Shown: piece by piece, positions 22,377 through 30,390 of the stretch | Numbering within the stretch: the first letter of the stretch is position 1 | How the letters are laid out: the number at the start of each line of letters is the position of its first letter | Assembly (NCBI GenBank): GCA_964564025.1 | Contig: CAZLZO010000002.1 | Location: forward strand, 1 to 64,000 | Source: DRYM01 sp964564025 | GTDB taxonomy: Archaea; Thermoproteota; Thermoprotei_A; EX4484-217-1 | DNA length: 64,000 nt | Direction: 5' to 3' | Program-made: the position numbers and the translations under genes | The notes under the pieces: model-generated | Databases searched by the model: none | Seen by the model: only the letters and a program-made list of their open reading frames with translations | Told to the model about the DNA's origin: nothing

Positions 22377-24944
22377 ATGATCTTTGAGATTATTCCTTGG
22401 TATCTTTACAGACCTGATGCAGTAGAAGTTTGGCGTAATGAAAGTGTTAAACGTAGATTATGGTGGTACTATCGTGTCATGAAGGATGTGAAGCCGGCTA
22501 AATTCATGATAGCTAAGCGTATTGAAGTAAATGAAGATCCTAAGAAATTAGATTATGATGGATTATGGAATTTACATAATGAAGTAGCAAAAGTTTTTAG
22601 AGAAGTTTTCAATAAAATAGAAGAAAACAAATTAGATTTTGAAGAGCTACCTAAACCTAAAATCAATTTCTTGGATGTAAAAATAGCGATTGTAAATGAA
22701 ATGCTTAAGGAATGCATATTTTGTGAGAGAAAATGTAAAGTTAATAGAGCTAAGGGCGAGAAAGGCTACTTCTGCAAGCTCGATTACAGAACATATGCTC
22801 ACTCATGGTTTCATCATTTAGGAGAAGAATCGCCTCTCGTGCCAAGTGGCACAATATTTTATGGATCATGCAACTTCAAGTGTGTATTCTGCTTGGACGA
22901 AGATGATTACTTGCTAGTAAGAATTAATAAAATTATTTCAATTAAGAAAGTAAAGGAAGTTGCGAAAACATTAAAAGAGGCTAGAGAAGTAGAGGTTCTA
23001 ACATTAAGTGGATGGAGAAAAATAGATGATATAATTTCCAGGGAAACAGACGTAATTTATGAGGTAGTCACTAATAGAGGTAAGAGAGTAAAGCTTACGC
23101 CAGAACATATAGTAATAGTGCAAAATAATAATGAATTAAAGGAAAAATATGCTAAAGATTTAAAAGTAGGAGAGAAACTTATAACTTTACCGTGCATTCT
23201 GCTTTCCAAAGAATCTATTATTGAAAACAGTATTAGTGCAATAAATTTAATTGAAGAATTTGATCGAAAACTACCATGTGATCTGAAAGAAAAAATTAGG
23301 GTAAAAAATGTTAATAAGGCTTTACGAAAACTGCATAAGAAATATAACATTAGTTTTAAGGAATTATTTACCAAAGCTGGTATAAAGAATTTCAAGTATT
23401 ATTGGCTCCGTATAGATTCTATTCCATTACCAGAGTTTATTAAACTGTACAGAAAGTACTATAGCGAATTAAGCAAGTATAACGAGACATATATGTTGTC
23501 CATGAAGAAGGGAGTAAAATACTACATACCCGCTTTAATTAATATATCTAAAGAGCTCATGAGACTTTTGGGATACTTTATAGCCGAAGGTAACTATCTT
23601 AGAGAGCACGGACTAGTTTTTACAACATCAAATAGGCGTATCCAACAAGATATTTTACATTGCATAAAATCCATTATTCCCAATTTAGACGGAATAAAAT
23701 TACTCTACAACTATAGAGGAAAAACGCCTCAAATAATAGTGCCAAGCAGATTACTATACATATTATTTAGATATGTTTTAAATATAGGGAGAAAAGCCCA
23801 TAATAAAAGCATTCCATGGATTGTTTTTAATGTAAGTAAGACTTTCTTAAAGGAGTTCCTTTCTGCCTATTTAACAGGAGACGGAACATTAAGCATAGGG
23901 AAAAAAGGAGTGTTTTACATAAGATTCGTAACAACATCTGAACGGATGGCTTATGAATTAAGCTACATATTGGGATTAAACGGTGTCCAATATAGAATTA
24001 AAGAGAGATTACCTTCTGTAAAATATGTCCTTCCTACAGGTCATGTAAGCAAGCATAAACAATTCTGGATAGATATTAATGGTACATTTGATATACTCAA
24101 ATTAACCGAAATTGCAATATTTCTTGACGATAGAAAAGAAAAAATGTTTAAAAAACTGGGCTTAACAAAAAAGATGAAGAAAGTAAGGAAGGCAGACTAT
24201 GTAAAAGAAGTAAGGGTAATTAGAAGGAGAAAGAAAGTTTACGATATAGTCTTAAGAGCTTCAAATAATGTTCTTGACGAACACGTATTCTTTGCAGGTA
24301 ATGGCATATTAATACATAACTGTCAAAACTATGATATTAGTCAAGAAAACATTTATGGTGGTGTTGTCGTAACTCCAGAGTCGTTAGCTCTTATTCAGAA
24401 GGAGCTAAGAGTGAAGGGAGCTAAAAATATAAATCATGTAGGTGGAGATCCTACGCCAAATTTACACACCATCGTAAACTCACTGAAATTTCTTGATGTA
24501 AATGTCCCGCAGCTATGGAACAGCAATATGTACTTGACTAATGAAGCAATGGATATCCTAGTTGATTTAATTGACATATGGCTTCCAGATTTTAAATATG
24601 GTAATAATAAATGTGCTTTAATGCTTTCAAGTGCACCACGATACTTTGAAGTTGTTACTAGAAACTTAAAGGCAGCTATTAAATATGGAGACATGATAAT
24701 TAGGCATCTTGTGTTACCTAATCATTTAGAGTGCTGCACGAAACCCATTCTTAAATGGATTGCCGAAAATTTGCCTAAAGACAAAGTTTTAGTGAATATT
24801 ATGGGACAGTATAGGCCGGAGTTTAAAGTCTTAAGAACACCTGAAAAATGGCCTGACATAACTAGGAGACCCACTTACGAGGAAATGGCTGAAGCATACG
24901 ATTATGCTAGAAGACTTGGCATAGTTTTCGAGCCTGTAAGCTAA
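22377..24944 (+). CDS. PflX-like radical SAM protein containing an intein
   Basis: 855-aa precursor. The extein (378 aa after splicing) begins MIFEIIPWYLYRPD. An auxiliary cysteine set (CIFCERKCKVNRAKGEKGYFC in the 113-133 region) precedes the radical SAM motif CNFKCVFC, and the C-terminal half has HLVLPNHLECC. This matches the pyruvate-formate-lyase-activating-enzyme homologues of the PflX/COG1313 type, whose substrate is unknown. An intein occupies residues 172-648. Splicing would join CVF to CQNYDIS and rebuild the CX3CX2C cluster motif. The enzyme cannot form its cluster correctly until the intein leaves. A TATA-like AAAATATTTT near 22314 may drive it. Confidence 0.9.
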   Translation: MIFEIIPWYLYRPDAVEVWRNESVKRRLWWYYRVMKDVKPAKFMIAKRIEVNEDPKKLDYDGLWNLHNEVAKVFREVFNKIEENKLDFEELPKPKINFLDVKIAIVNEMLKECIFCERKCKVNRAKGEKGYFCKLDYRTYAHSWFHHLGEESPLVPSGTIFYGSCNFKCVFCLDEDDYLLVRINKIISIKKVKEVAKTLKEAREVEVLTLSGWRKIDDIISRETDVIYEVVTNRGKRVKLTPEHIVIVQNNNELKEKYAKDLKVGEKLITLPCILLSKESIIENSISAINLIEEFDRKLPCDLKEKIRVKNVNKALRKLHKKYNISFKELFTKAGIKNFKYYWLRIDSIPLPEFIKLYRKYYSELSKYNETYMLSMKKGVKYYIPALINISKELMRLLGYFIAEGNYLREHGLVFTTSNRRIQQDILHCIKSIIPNLDGIKLLYNYRGKTPQIIVPSRLLYILFRYVLNIGRKAHNKSIPWIVFNVSKTFLKEFLSAYLTGDGTLSIGKKGVFYIRFVTTSERMAYELSYILGLNGVQYRIKERLPSVKYVLPTGHVSKHKQFWIDINGTFDILKLTEIAIFLDDRKEKMFKKLGLTKKMKKVRKADYVKEVRVIRRRKKVYDIVLRASNNVLDEHVFFAGNGILIHNCQNYDISQENIYGGVVVTPESLALIQKELRVKGAKNINHVGGDPTPNLHTIVNSLKFLDVNVPQLWNSNMYLTNEAMDILVDLIDIWLPDFKYGNNKCALMLSSAPRYFEVVTRNLKAAIKYGDMIIRHLVLPNHLECCTKPILKWIAENLPKDKVLVNIMGQYRPEFKVLRTPEKWPDITRRPTYEEMAEAYDYARRLGIVFEPVS
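22890..24320 (+). other. Intein with LAGLIDADG homing endonuclease (477 aa)
   Basis: Begins at Cys172 (CLDEDDYLL) and ends with the canonical HN before Cys+1 (block G: FFAGNGILIHN). Block B is present (KLTPEHIVIV, TxxH). The two dodecapeptide motifs of a DOD endonuclease are LLGYFIAEGN and FLSAYLTGDGT, with acidic residues kept. Cys1, His-Asn and Cys+1 are all present, so splicing should work. Because both ends are Cys, the spliced junction restores the third cysteine of the radical SAM cluster. The base composition resembles the host gene. Confidence 0.93.
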
Positions 24945-25183
24945 ATTTTCTTAGCCTTTCTCTTAAATTCCTCCCTAAGTCTACTTTTGAATTCTTCAAC
25001 AGTATCTTCAACGGCACTTCTAATTAAATCAAAACTTATTTTATGCAGTAAAGCGTTAAAGAATTTTAAAGCACATGCTTTGCTATGAAATGTTAGCGTA
25101 TAGTCTCCTAAAGTAAGTACTATTCCTTGCCCCTCAGGGAATGCTTTTCCACAAACAATGCATACATGTTTTTTCCCAGGCAT
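24941..25183 (-). CDS. Small zinc-ribbon/TRASH-like protein
   Basis: 80 aa. The N-terminal half has CIVCGKAFPEG..TLTFHSKACALKFF, four metal ligands (CxxC and HxxxC) of a TRASH or L24e-like treble clef. The C-terminal half is a charged helix (EDTVEEFKSRLREEFKRKAKK). Such proteins often bind nucleic acid or sense metals. It is convergent with the intein-bearing gene, sharing four bases. Confidence 0.75.
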   Translation of the reverse strand: MPGKKHVCIVCGKAFPEGQGIVLTLGDYTLTFHSKACALKFFNALLHKISFDLIRSAVEDTVEEFKSRLREEFKRKAKKI

Positions 25184-25308
25184 TTAACTACACCTCATTT
25201 TAGCTGTTATACGAAAATATTTTTTAGTTGTAGTGCCTTATGCGTTTAGGCTACAAATCCATGCTAAAATGCCGTATAAAAGCATAGCGTAACATGAGGA
25301 ACTAAGCA

Positions 25309-28158
25309 ATGTTTGAAGATTCAGCTATAAGCATAGAGAATCCGAAGATAGTAGAGTTACTTAGGGAGAAGGGGTGGAGAGAGCTTACAACACCTCAAAA
25401 ACTTGCTATTCCTAAGATAAAGGAGGGATATAATGTACTAATAATAGCACCAACAGGTTATGGTAAAACCGAAGCAGCAATTCTTCCTGTTTTCGAAAAA
25501 ATGATTGAGGAGAAAGCGGAACCTGTTGCCGTAGTTTACATAACTCCTTTAAGAGCATTGATAAATGATATAACTAGAAGGTTAAGGTGGTGGGGTTCTA
25601 GACTAGGTTTCACTGTTGCTAGAAAGCATGGTGATGTTCCATCATCTGAGAAAGCTAAGAGATTAAGGAAGGCACCACATGTCATAGTTACAACGCCTGA
25701 AAGTTTAGAAATAGATCTTGACTGGGCTCAGAAGTTTAGAAGCTACTATAGGAATGTTAAATGGGTTATCGTAGATGAGGTCCATGAGCTAATTTCGTCT
25801 AAAAGAGGAATTCAGCTTATTCTACTATTAGAGAGGCTTCGGAAACTTACAAACTATGATTTTCAAAGAATAGGTCTTTCAGCGACTATAGGGGATCCTG
25901 AGAAAGTAGCGAAATTCCTATTTGGATCTTCAAAGAGGAAAAGCGTTATAATTGAAATTGGCAGAAGCAAGAAGACAATAATAGAAGTTGATGCCGTACA
26001 GTCTAAAAGCGATGATGATTTATGGGAACAGGTAGCTAAAACAATAATAGAGCACATTGAGCCTCCAAGCCTAATCTTCGTAAACTCCAGGTCAACTGCA
26101 GAAAGACTGCATGAATACTTGGAGAAGACGGGATTAAAGGAGATCCAAGTTCATCACTCTTCGGTTTCTAGAAACATAAGGGTAACTGTTGAGAAAGATC
26201 TTCTCGAAGGCAAGCTTAAAGGTGTTGTTTGCACAAAAACCCTTGAACTAGGTATCGACATAGGCGATATAAAGAAGGTTATTCAATTTAGACCTCCAGG
26301 TTCAGTAACTACGCTCCTTCAGAGGGTAGGGAGAAGTGGCCATAAATTCTACGATGTATCTAAGGGAGCAATTATAGGTTTAAATGAAGTTGATATTTTA
26401 GAAACTTTAGCTACAATCTCTTTAGCATTAAGGAACGAACTTGAAGAACCACAAATATTAGAAAAACCTCTTGATGTTTTAGCTAGAGAAATTTTGGGTA
26501 TAGTTCTTCAATATGGGGAAGTTGATGCTGAAATGATTTATGAAATAATATCTAAAGCTTATGCTTACAAAACACTTAGCTTCGATGAGCTTACAAAGCT
26601 ACTAAAATACATGGAGGCTAATGGCTTACTCTCCAAAGTAGATAATTCAAAATATAAAATAGGTCCAACATTCTTTAAAATATGGAGATTTGATACTGAC
26701 ACAGCTTTTAGAAGATGGTGGGCTAGAAGTTTTACAGAGTTCTTTACCACAATAGGTGAAAGACCTTCGTTTCAGGTAAAGCATGGTGACATAATAGTAG
26801 GTGATGTTGATTCACAATATGTTTATAGATACTTAAGAGTTGGAGACGTTGTTAGACTCTCGGGAAGAAACTGGAAGATCGTTGACGTTGATGATATTAG
26901 CATGAAAATTTCAGTTATACCTGCTTCTACAGAAGAAGCGGAAGTACCTATATGGAGAGGAGAGGGAGCTAGACGTTCTAAGAAAATATCCTATGAGGTG
27001 GGGAGATTACTTCATAAAGTAGTTAATGGAGGTAAATTAGACTTACCAGAGAATGTTAAAGTGTTCAATTCAGCAATCTTTTACATAAGCAAGCTGTATA
27101 AGGCATATAGGGGTAAGGAAGATTTACTACCTGATGAAAAAACTATGGTGATTGAAAAACATGGTGATGAAACAGTTTTCCTCTTCTGGATGGGTCAAAA
27201 TATAGCTGAAACTCTTGCACACATCATAATGTACCTTATATCAACTAAGTACACATTAAATGTTTATGTAAAGTCATCGTATGTAGGCTTTTCAGTAAGA
27301 GTAAGAAATATTGATCCAGTGAAGATATTATTGGATGTAACACCTAGTAAAGTTGAAAGACTTGTTGAATTGTCCCTTGAGCGTTCTCCATTATACTACG
27401 CTATTTTGAAGGAACTTCAAGTAAGCTTTGGAAAGATAGGTAAATTGGATCCTGAGAAAGACTCATTAATTATAGAAGAGGCTAAGAGGCAAGTAAAGTC
27501 ACAATACATGGATGTTGAAGGGGCGAAGGAGCTTTTAAGAAAAATACATAGTGGAGAGATAAACCTAGTTTATGCTAGAAACGTCGAAACTCCCTTAGGG
27601 AAGTATGTTAAAGAATTACCGCCAATAAGGCCATGGATTAAGGACGCATCTCTTCTAATAGTTGAAACTCTCGAAAATATGGCATTAACTGTCGATGAAC
27701 TTTCAGAAATCCTTGAATTACCATCTAAAACCATAGAAAATAAGCTTAAGGACCTAAGAAAACCTGATGTTGTTGATAGAGTGTTTCAATTTATTGATAT
27801 AGATATTGGTGAGTGGAGATGGGCTTTAATTAAGGATGCTAAAAAGATTTATGAATCACCGGAATATAGACAGTCTTTCGAACCATACGATGTCGACGAA
27901 GTCTACACATTATATATAAAGCCTATTAACGGGCTGTCATATTTCACATTGTACTTTTCGGCTAGAGAGATAATTTCGAATTTTAAGAAGTTTCTAGAGA
28001 GGGTCCCGGTTAGCGAAGCTTACGAGGTTAGAGTTATACCATCAGATTCTATGCTTAAAACATTAACGCCAAGATACTTTTATGTACCTAAGAACATAAT
28101 ACCTTATGTTGCCTTAAACGGAATAACTTATATGCAAATGCTGAAAAGGTCGAGTTAG
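25309..28158 (+). CDS. Lhr-type superfamily 2 helicase
   Basis: 949 aa, DEAD/H helicase of the Lhr group. Motifs: Q-like TTPQKLAIP, Walker A APTGYGKTE (47-55), Ia TPLRALIND, box II DEVH (about 156-159), III LSATIGDP, V TKTLELGIDIGD, VI LQRVGRSGH. The C-terminal 500 residues include the winged-helix and Lhr-specific extensions. Archaeal Lhr proteins unwind DNA or DNA:RNA hybrids and act in repair or RNA handling. A second family member starts at 62524. Confidence 0.93.
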   Translation: MFEDSAISIENPKIVELLREKGWRELTTPQKLAIPKIKEGYNVLIIAPTGYGKTEAAILPVFEKMIEEKAEPVAVVYITPLRALINDITRRLRWWGSRLGFTVARKHGDVPSSEKAKRLRKAPHVIVTTPESLEIDLDWAQKFRSYYRNVKWVIVDEVHELISSKRGIQLILLLERLRKLTNYDFQRIGLSATIGDPEKVAKFLFGSSKRKSVIIEIGRSKKTIIEVDAVQSKSDDDLWEQVAKTIIEHIEPPSLIFVNSRSTAERLHEYLEKTGLKEIQVHHSSVSRNIRVTVEKDLLEGKLKGVVCTKTLELGIDIGDIKKVIQFRPPGSVTTLLQRVGRSGHKFYDVSKGAIIGLNEVDILETLATISLALRNELEEPQILEKPLDVLAREILGIVLQYGEVDAEMIYEIISKAYAYKTLSFDELTKLLKYMEANGLLSKVDNSKYKIGPTFFKIWRFDTDTAFRRWWARSFTEFFTTIGERPSFQVKHGDIIVGDVDSQYVYRYLRVGDVVRLSGRNWKIVDVDDISMKISVIPASTEEAEVPIWRGEGARRSKKISYEVGRLLHKVVNGGKLDLPENVKVFNSAIFYISKLYKAYRGKEDLLPDEKTMVIEKHGDETVFLFWMGQNIAETLAHIIMYLISTKYTLNVYVKSSYVGFSVRVRNIDPVKILLDVTPSKVERLVELSLERSPLYYAILKELQVSFGKIGKLDPEKDSLIIEEAKRQVKSQYMDVEGAKELLRKIHSGEINLVYARNVETPLGKYVKELPPIRPWIKDASLLIVETLENMALTVDELSEILELPSKTIENKLKDLRKPDVVDRVFQFIDIDIGEWRWALIKDAKKIYESPEYRQSFEPYDVDEVYTLYIKPINGLSYFTLYFSAREIISNFKKFLERVPVSEAYEVRVIPSDSMLKTLTPRYFYVPKNIIPYVALNGITYMQMLKRSS

Positions 28159-28895
28159 CTTTCCTCTATAATGACTTTATCCTTAATTTTATTATACAAG
28201 TCGCTTGCTTTTTTCGAATACAATCTTACTCTCATTATGGTTTTACCTGCGAATGGATTTTCTTGAACAACATCTATATCTATAAAGCTCCTTTTCTCGT
28301 TACATGTAATACGTTTTGCTTTAATAGGGAATTTTAGTGTTAAACTTCCTCCTCTTTCAGAATATATCCCCTTTTCTGTAATAACATATTCATTAAGCAC
28401 CATTATCGTTGAATATCCTTTTCTTCTCGCCATTATCTTCTGATACAATCTGGTTATCAATGAAACTACGAAAAATGTTTCGTAAAGTATAGCGTACCCT
28501 ATGAACACTTCTATTGATCCAGGTTCTCCTTTAACTAGCATGTCTCTTAATGTACTAAATAGGAACCATATTACGAGTATTGAAAGGAAAGGTAGAAACG
28601 TTGTTAAAAGTTGTCCCTTCATTTCGGAAATAAATAATGGGTCATTTGCCATAAGTTGTCTAACTTCAGTAGCTTTAGCCTTATATATCCTATTACCTCT
28701 CCTTATTTCCTCAATGTCCTTTGTTTTACCCTTTAATGTTTTCTTTCCTGTTTCATACATTATTGCGCCGAAAATTATAATGTAGACTATGATAAATGCG
28801 AACGTGTATTGTGGAAGCCAAGTGTTCATAACCGCGAATCCTAAAAGTAGCATTTGAGGCATGATATACTGTAGAAAGAACGTTCTCAACTTCAT
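28155..28895 (-). CDS. DUF2208-like membrane protein
   Basis: 246 aa with four hydrophobic segments in two pairs (MLLLGFAVMNTWLPQYTFAF, IVYIIIFGAIMY; LLTTFLPFLSILVIWFLF, VFIGYAILYETFFVVSLI), a cytoplasmic loop between them and a soluble C-terminal domain. The layout fits what I recall of the crenarchaeal DUF2208 family, function unknown. Convergent with the Lhr gene, sharing four bases. Confidence 0.7.
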   Translation of the reverse strand: MKLRTFFLQYIMPQMLLLGFAVMNTWLPQYTFAFIIVYIIIFGAIMYETGKKTLKGKTKDIEEIRRGNRIYKAKATEVRQLMANDPLFISEMKGQLLTTFLPFLSILVIWFLFSTLRDMLVKGEPGSIEVFIGYAILYETFFVVSLITRLYQKIMARRKGYSTIMVLNEYVITEKGIYSERGGSLTLKFPIKAKRITCNEKRSFIDIDVVQENPFAGKTIMRVRLYSKKASDLYNKIKDKVIIEES

Positions 28896-28995
28896 TTCTT
28901 ATCTATCCTCGGGAAGGTATAGTTAGGGATTTCCCTAAAAATTTTGCGTGAAAACTATATTTGAGACTTCGGTGTAGAACATAAATAGGGCATCC

Positions 28996-29057
28996 CTTAT
29001 AGATGATGAGTGAACCCGGATCAGATATAATGAAGACATGTGGAAGGGCTGAATAAG
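28996..29057 (+). ncRNA. Box C/D sRNA candidate 3 (tRNA T-arm guide)
   Basis: Closing stem CTTAT (28996-29000)/ATAAG (29053-29057), C box ATGATGA (29003-29009), 12-nt guide GTGAACCCGGAT, D' CAGA (29022-29025), C' ATGAAGA (29030-29036), 12-nt guide CATGTGGAAGGG, D box CTGA (29049-29052). The first guide pairs with AUCCGGGUUCA, the consensus start of a tRNA T-arm, placing nucleotide 51 at the methylation position (fifth from D'). It overlaps the 5' extension of the open frame at 29040, which argues for the later start at 29127. Confidence 0.85.
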
Positions 29058-29060
29058 TTT

Positions 29061-29120
29061 ACCGATGAAGAAAAGGTAGGTTGCCGAAATAAAGATGAGG
29101 ACGTTATCCCCGTCGGAGGT
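29061..29120 (+). ncRNA. Possible tandem box C/D sRNA candidate 4 (degenerate D boxes)
   Basis: Three bases after candidate 3: ACC, C box ATGAAGA (29065-29071), exactly 12 nt, D'-like CCGA (29084-29087), spacer, C'-like ATGAGGA (29095-29101), exactly 12 nt, D-like CGGA (29114-29117), GGT. The spacing is right but both D boxes deviate, and CGGAGG doubles as the ribosome site of the next gene. It may be a decayed sRNA or coincidence. Confidence 0.35.
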
Positions 29121-29126
29121 TTTCTT

Positions 29127-29708
29127 ATGAAGCAGCATACAGTAATAAGCACTATACTGTCCGTTAAACCCGATAAGTTAATTGTAAAAGCTGTAAAGAA
29201 ATTAAGGGATTTTGAAGCAACAATAATTGAAGTAGATGAAGAAAATAGAGTTTTAAAGTTTGCATTGCCCTTAAAATATTATCCATTTTTAGCAGAGTTC
29301 ATAGAGGAATATGCTTCTACAGTGGAATACCAAGTCTTAACAATAATATTTCACGATCTGTCTGCGGCTAAACTTAAGGAATTCTATAATAGAGCTAAGG
29401 ATATACTAAAGTTATGGATTATTTCGCCTCCCCAATCATATGTAAGAATTTTAGGTGTAATAAAAACCACACATGGAAACGTAATGCTTGAAATGTATCC
29501 AAGAAGAACAAGAAGAAAGGGTACTATTTACTTAAGATATTTAGGTAGAAAAGGTGATATCATTGACTCTTATACTGTTCTAACTCAAGTGGTAGCTTTT
29601 AGACAGTTCCAAAATAGGCAGACATTTTATAATGAAATTGATAAAGCATCGAAAGCTTTGAAGATAGCTGAAGTTATTATTAGAAATATTTTAAGGAGTA
29701 AGAGTTAA
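29127..29708 (+). CDS. Protein of unknown function
   Basis: 193 aa from ATG 29127, chosen because GGAGG lies at 29115-29119 and because the frame's upstream part is occupied by a box C/D sRNA. Alpha/beta with basic patches (YPRRTRRKGTIYLRYLGRKG) suggesting nucleic-acid contact. No known motif. Followed within 14 bp by another C/D sRNA. Family not recognised. Confidence 0.7.
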   Translation: MKQHTVISTILSVKPDKLIVKAVKKLRDFEATIIEVDEENRVLKFALPLKYYPFLAEFIEEYASTVEYQVLTIIFHDLSAAKLKEFYNRAKDILKLWIISPPQSYVRILGVIKTTHGNVMLEMYPRRTRRKGTIYLRYLGRKGDIIDSYTVLTQVVAFRQFQNRQTFYNEIDKASKALKIAEVIIRNILRSKS

Positions 29709-29721
29709 AACAGAAACATGG

Positions 29722-29777
29722 ATGATGACCGCCCTATCCTTAGAGTATATACGATGACGAGTAGAAATCCCGGCTGA
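29722..29777 (+). ncRNA. Box C/D sRNA candidate 5
   Basis: C box ATGATGA (29722-29728), 12-nt guide CCGCCCTATCCT, D' TAGA (29741-29744), C' ATGACGA (29754-29760), 13-nt guide GTAGAAATCCCGG, D box CTGA (29774-29777). The closing stem is weak. D' written TAGA recurs in candidate 6. Targets not identified. It starts 13 bp after the stop of 29127-29708. Confidence 0.7.
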
Positions 29778-29804
29778 TAATAATTAAAGAATTATTAGTA
29801 GTGA

Positions 29805-30347
29805 TTATAGTTCGCTAACAGCTTTCCTAATGGACTTTGTCACTCCATCTTCATAAACTAATCCAGCGTTTTTAAGAACTTCTAGAAGTTTTTGTTCTTC
29901 TTTGCTTAATTCCTTTACCTTATCTTTAGGTATTGGCAATTTATTCCATAATTCAAGAAGCTTTGGTTTATATACCAAATATGATCTGCCTGCTGCATGA
30001 ATTATTTTGAAAATGCCTTCATTAATGTATCTCTCTATTTTCTCTTTTGAAGTTCGTATTTTATCTAAAGGGTACACAATTACATCTTTGATGAATCCTA
30101 CGAATTTATCGTGTCTTACTTCATATTTTCTAGGGAATTGTGGAGCAGTAATTTCTTCAAGACCGCGCTCAATACTACTTAACCTCCTAGAAAGCTCAAA
30201 GTATATTGCGAAGTGTACATTGTTGCTTAAAACTAAACGTAACACTTCATCATAACTCATTTTTCTTTTAAATACTTCTTCTAAAACTTTCCTATACTTT
30301 TCCAGAAGCCTATAAGTTTCCTCGCTAACGCTTATAGTATAAGTCAT
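29805..30347 (-). CDS. Possible RHH-type regulator, unknown target
   Basis: 180 aa from ATG 30347 (MTYTISVSEETYRLLEKY). The open frame reaches 30431, but that would overlap the end of reverse gyrase by 41 bp. The first 45 residues fit a CopG-like ribbon-helix-helix; a helix and a wing-like C-terminal domain follow (IERYINEGIFKIIHAAGRSYLVY). Probably a DNA-binding regulator, cotranscribed downstream of the reverse gyrase gene. Confidence 0.65.
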   Translation of the reverse strand: MTYTISVSEETYRLLEKYRKVLEEVFKRKMSYDEVLRLVLSNNVHFAIYFELSRRLSSIERGLEEITAPQFPRKYEVRHDKFVGFIKDVIVYPLDKIRTSKEKIERYINEGIFKIIHAAGRSYLVYKPKLLELWNKLPIPKDKVKELSKEEQKLLEVLKNAGLVYEDGVTKSIRKAVSEL

Positions 30348-30390
30348 TTCAATTCTTAGCCTCAAGTAGAATAGTAGGGGTTCAGAGTAT

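Noticed and set aside
29040..29126. An N-terminal extension of the gene starting at 29127 (frame open from 29040).
   Set aside because: The stretch overlaps a clear box C/D sRNA, and GGAGG sits just before the ATG at 29127.
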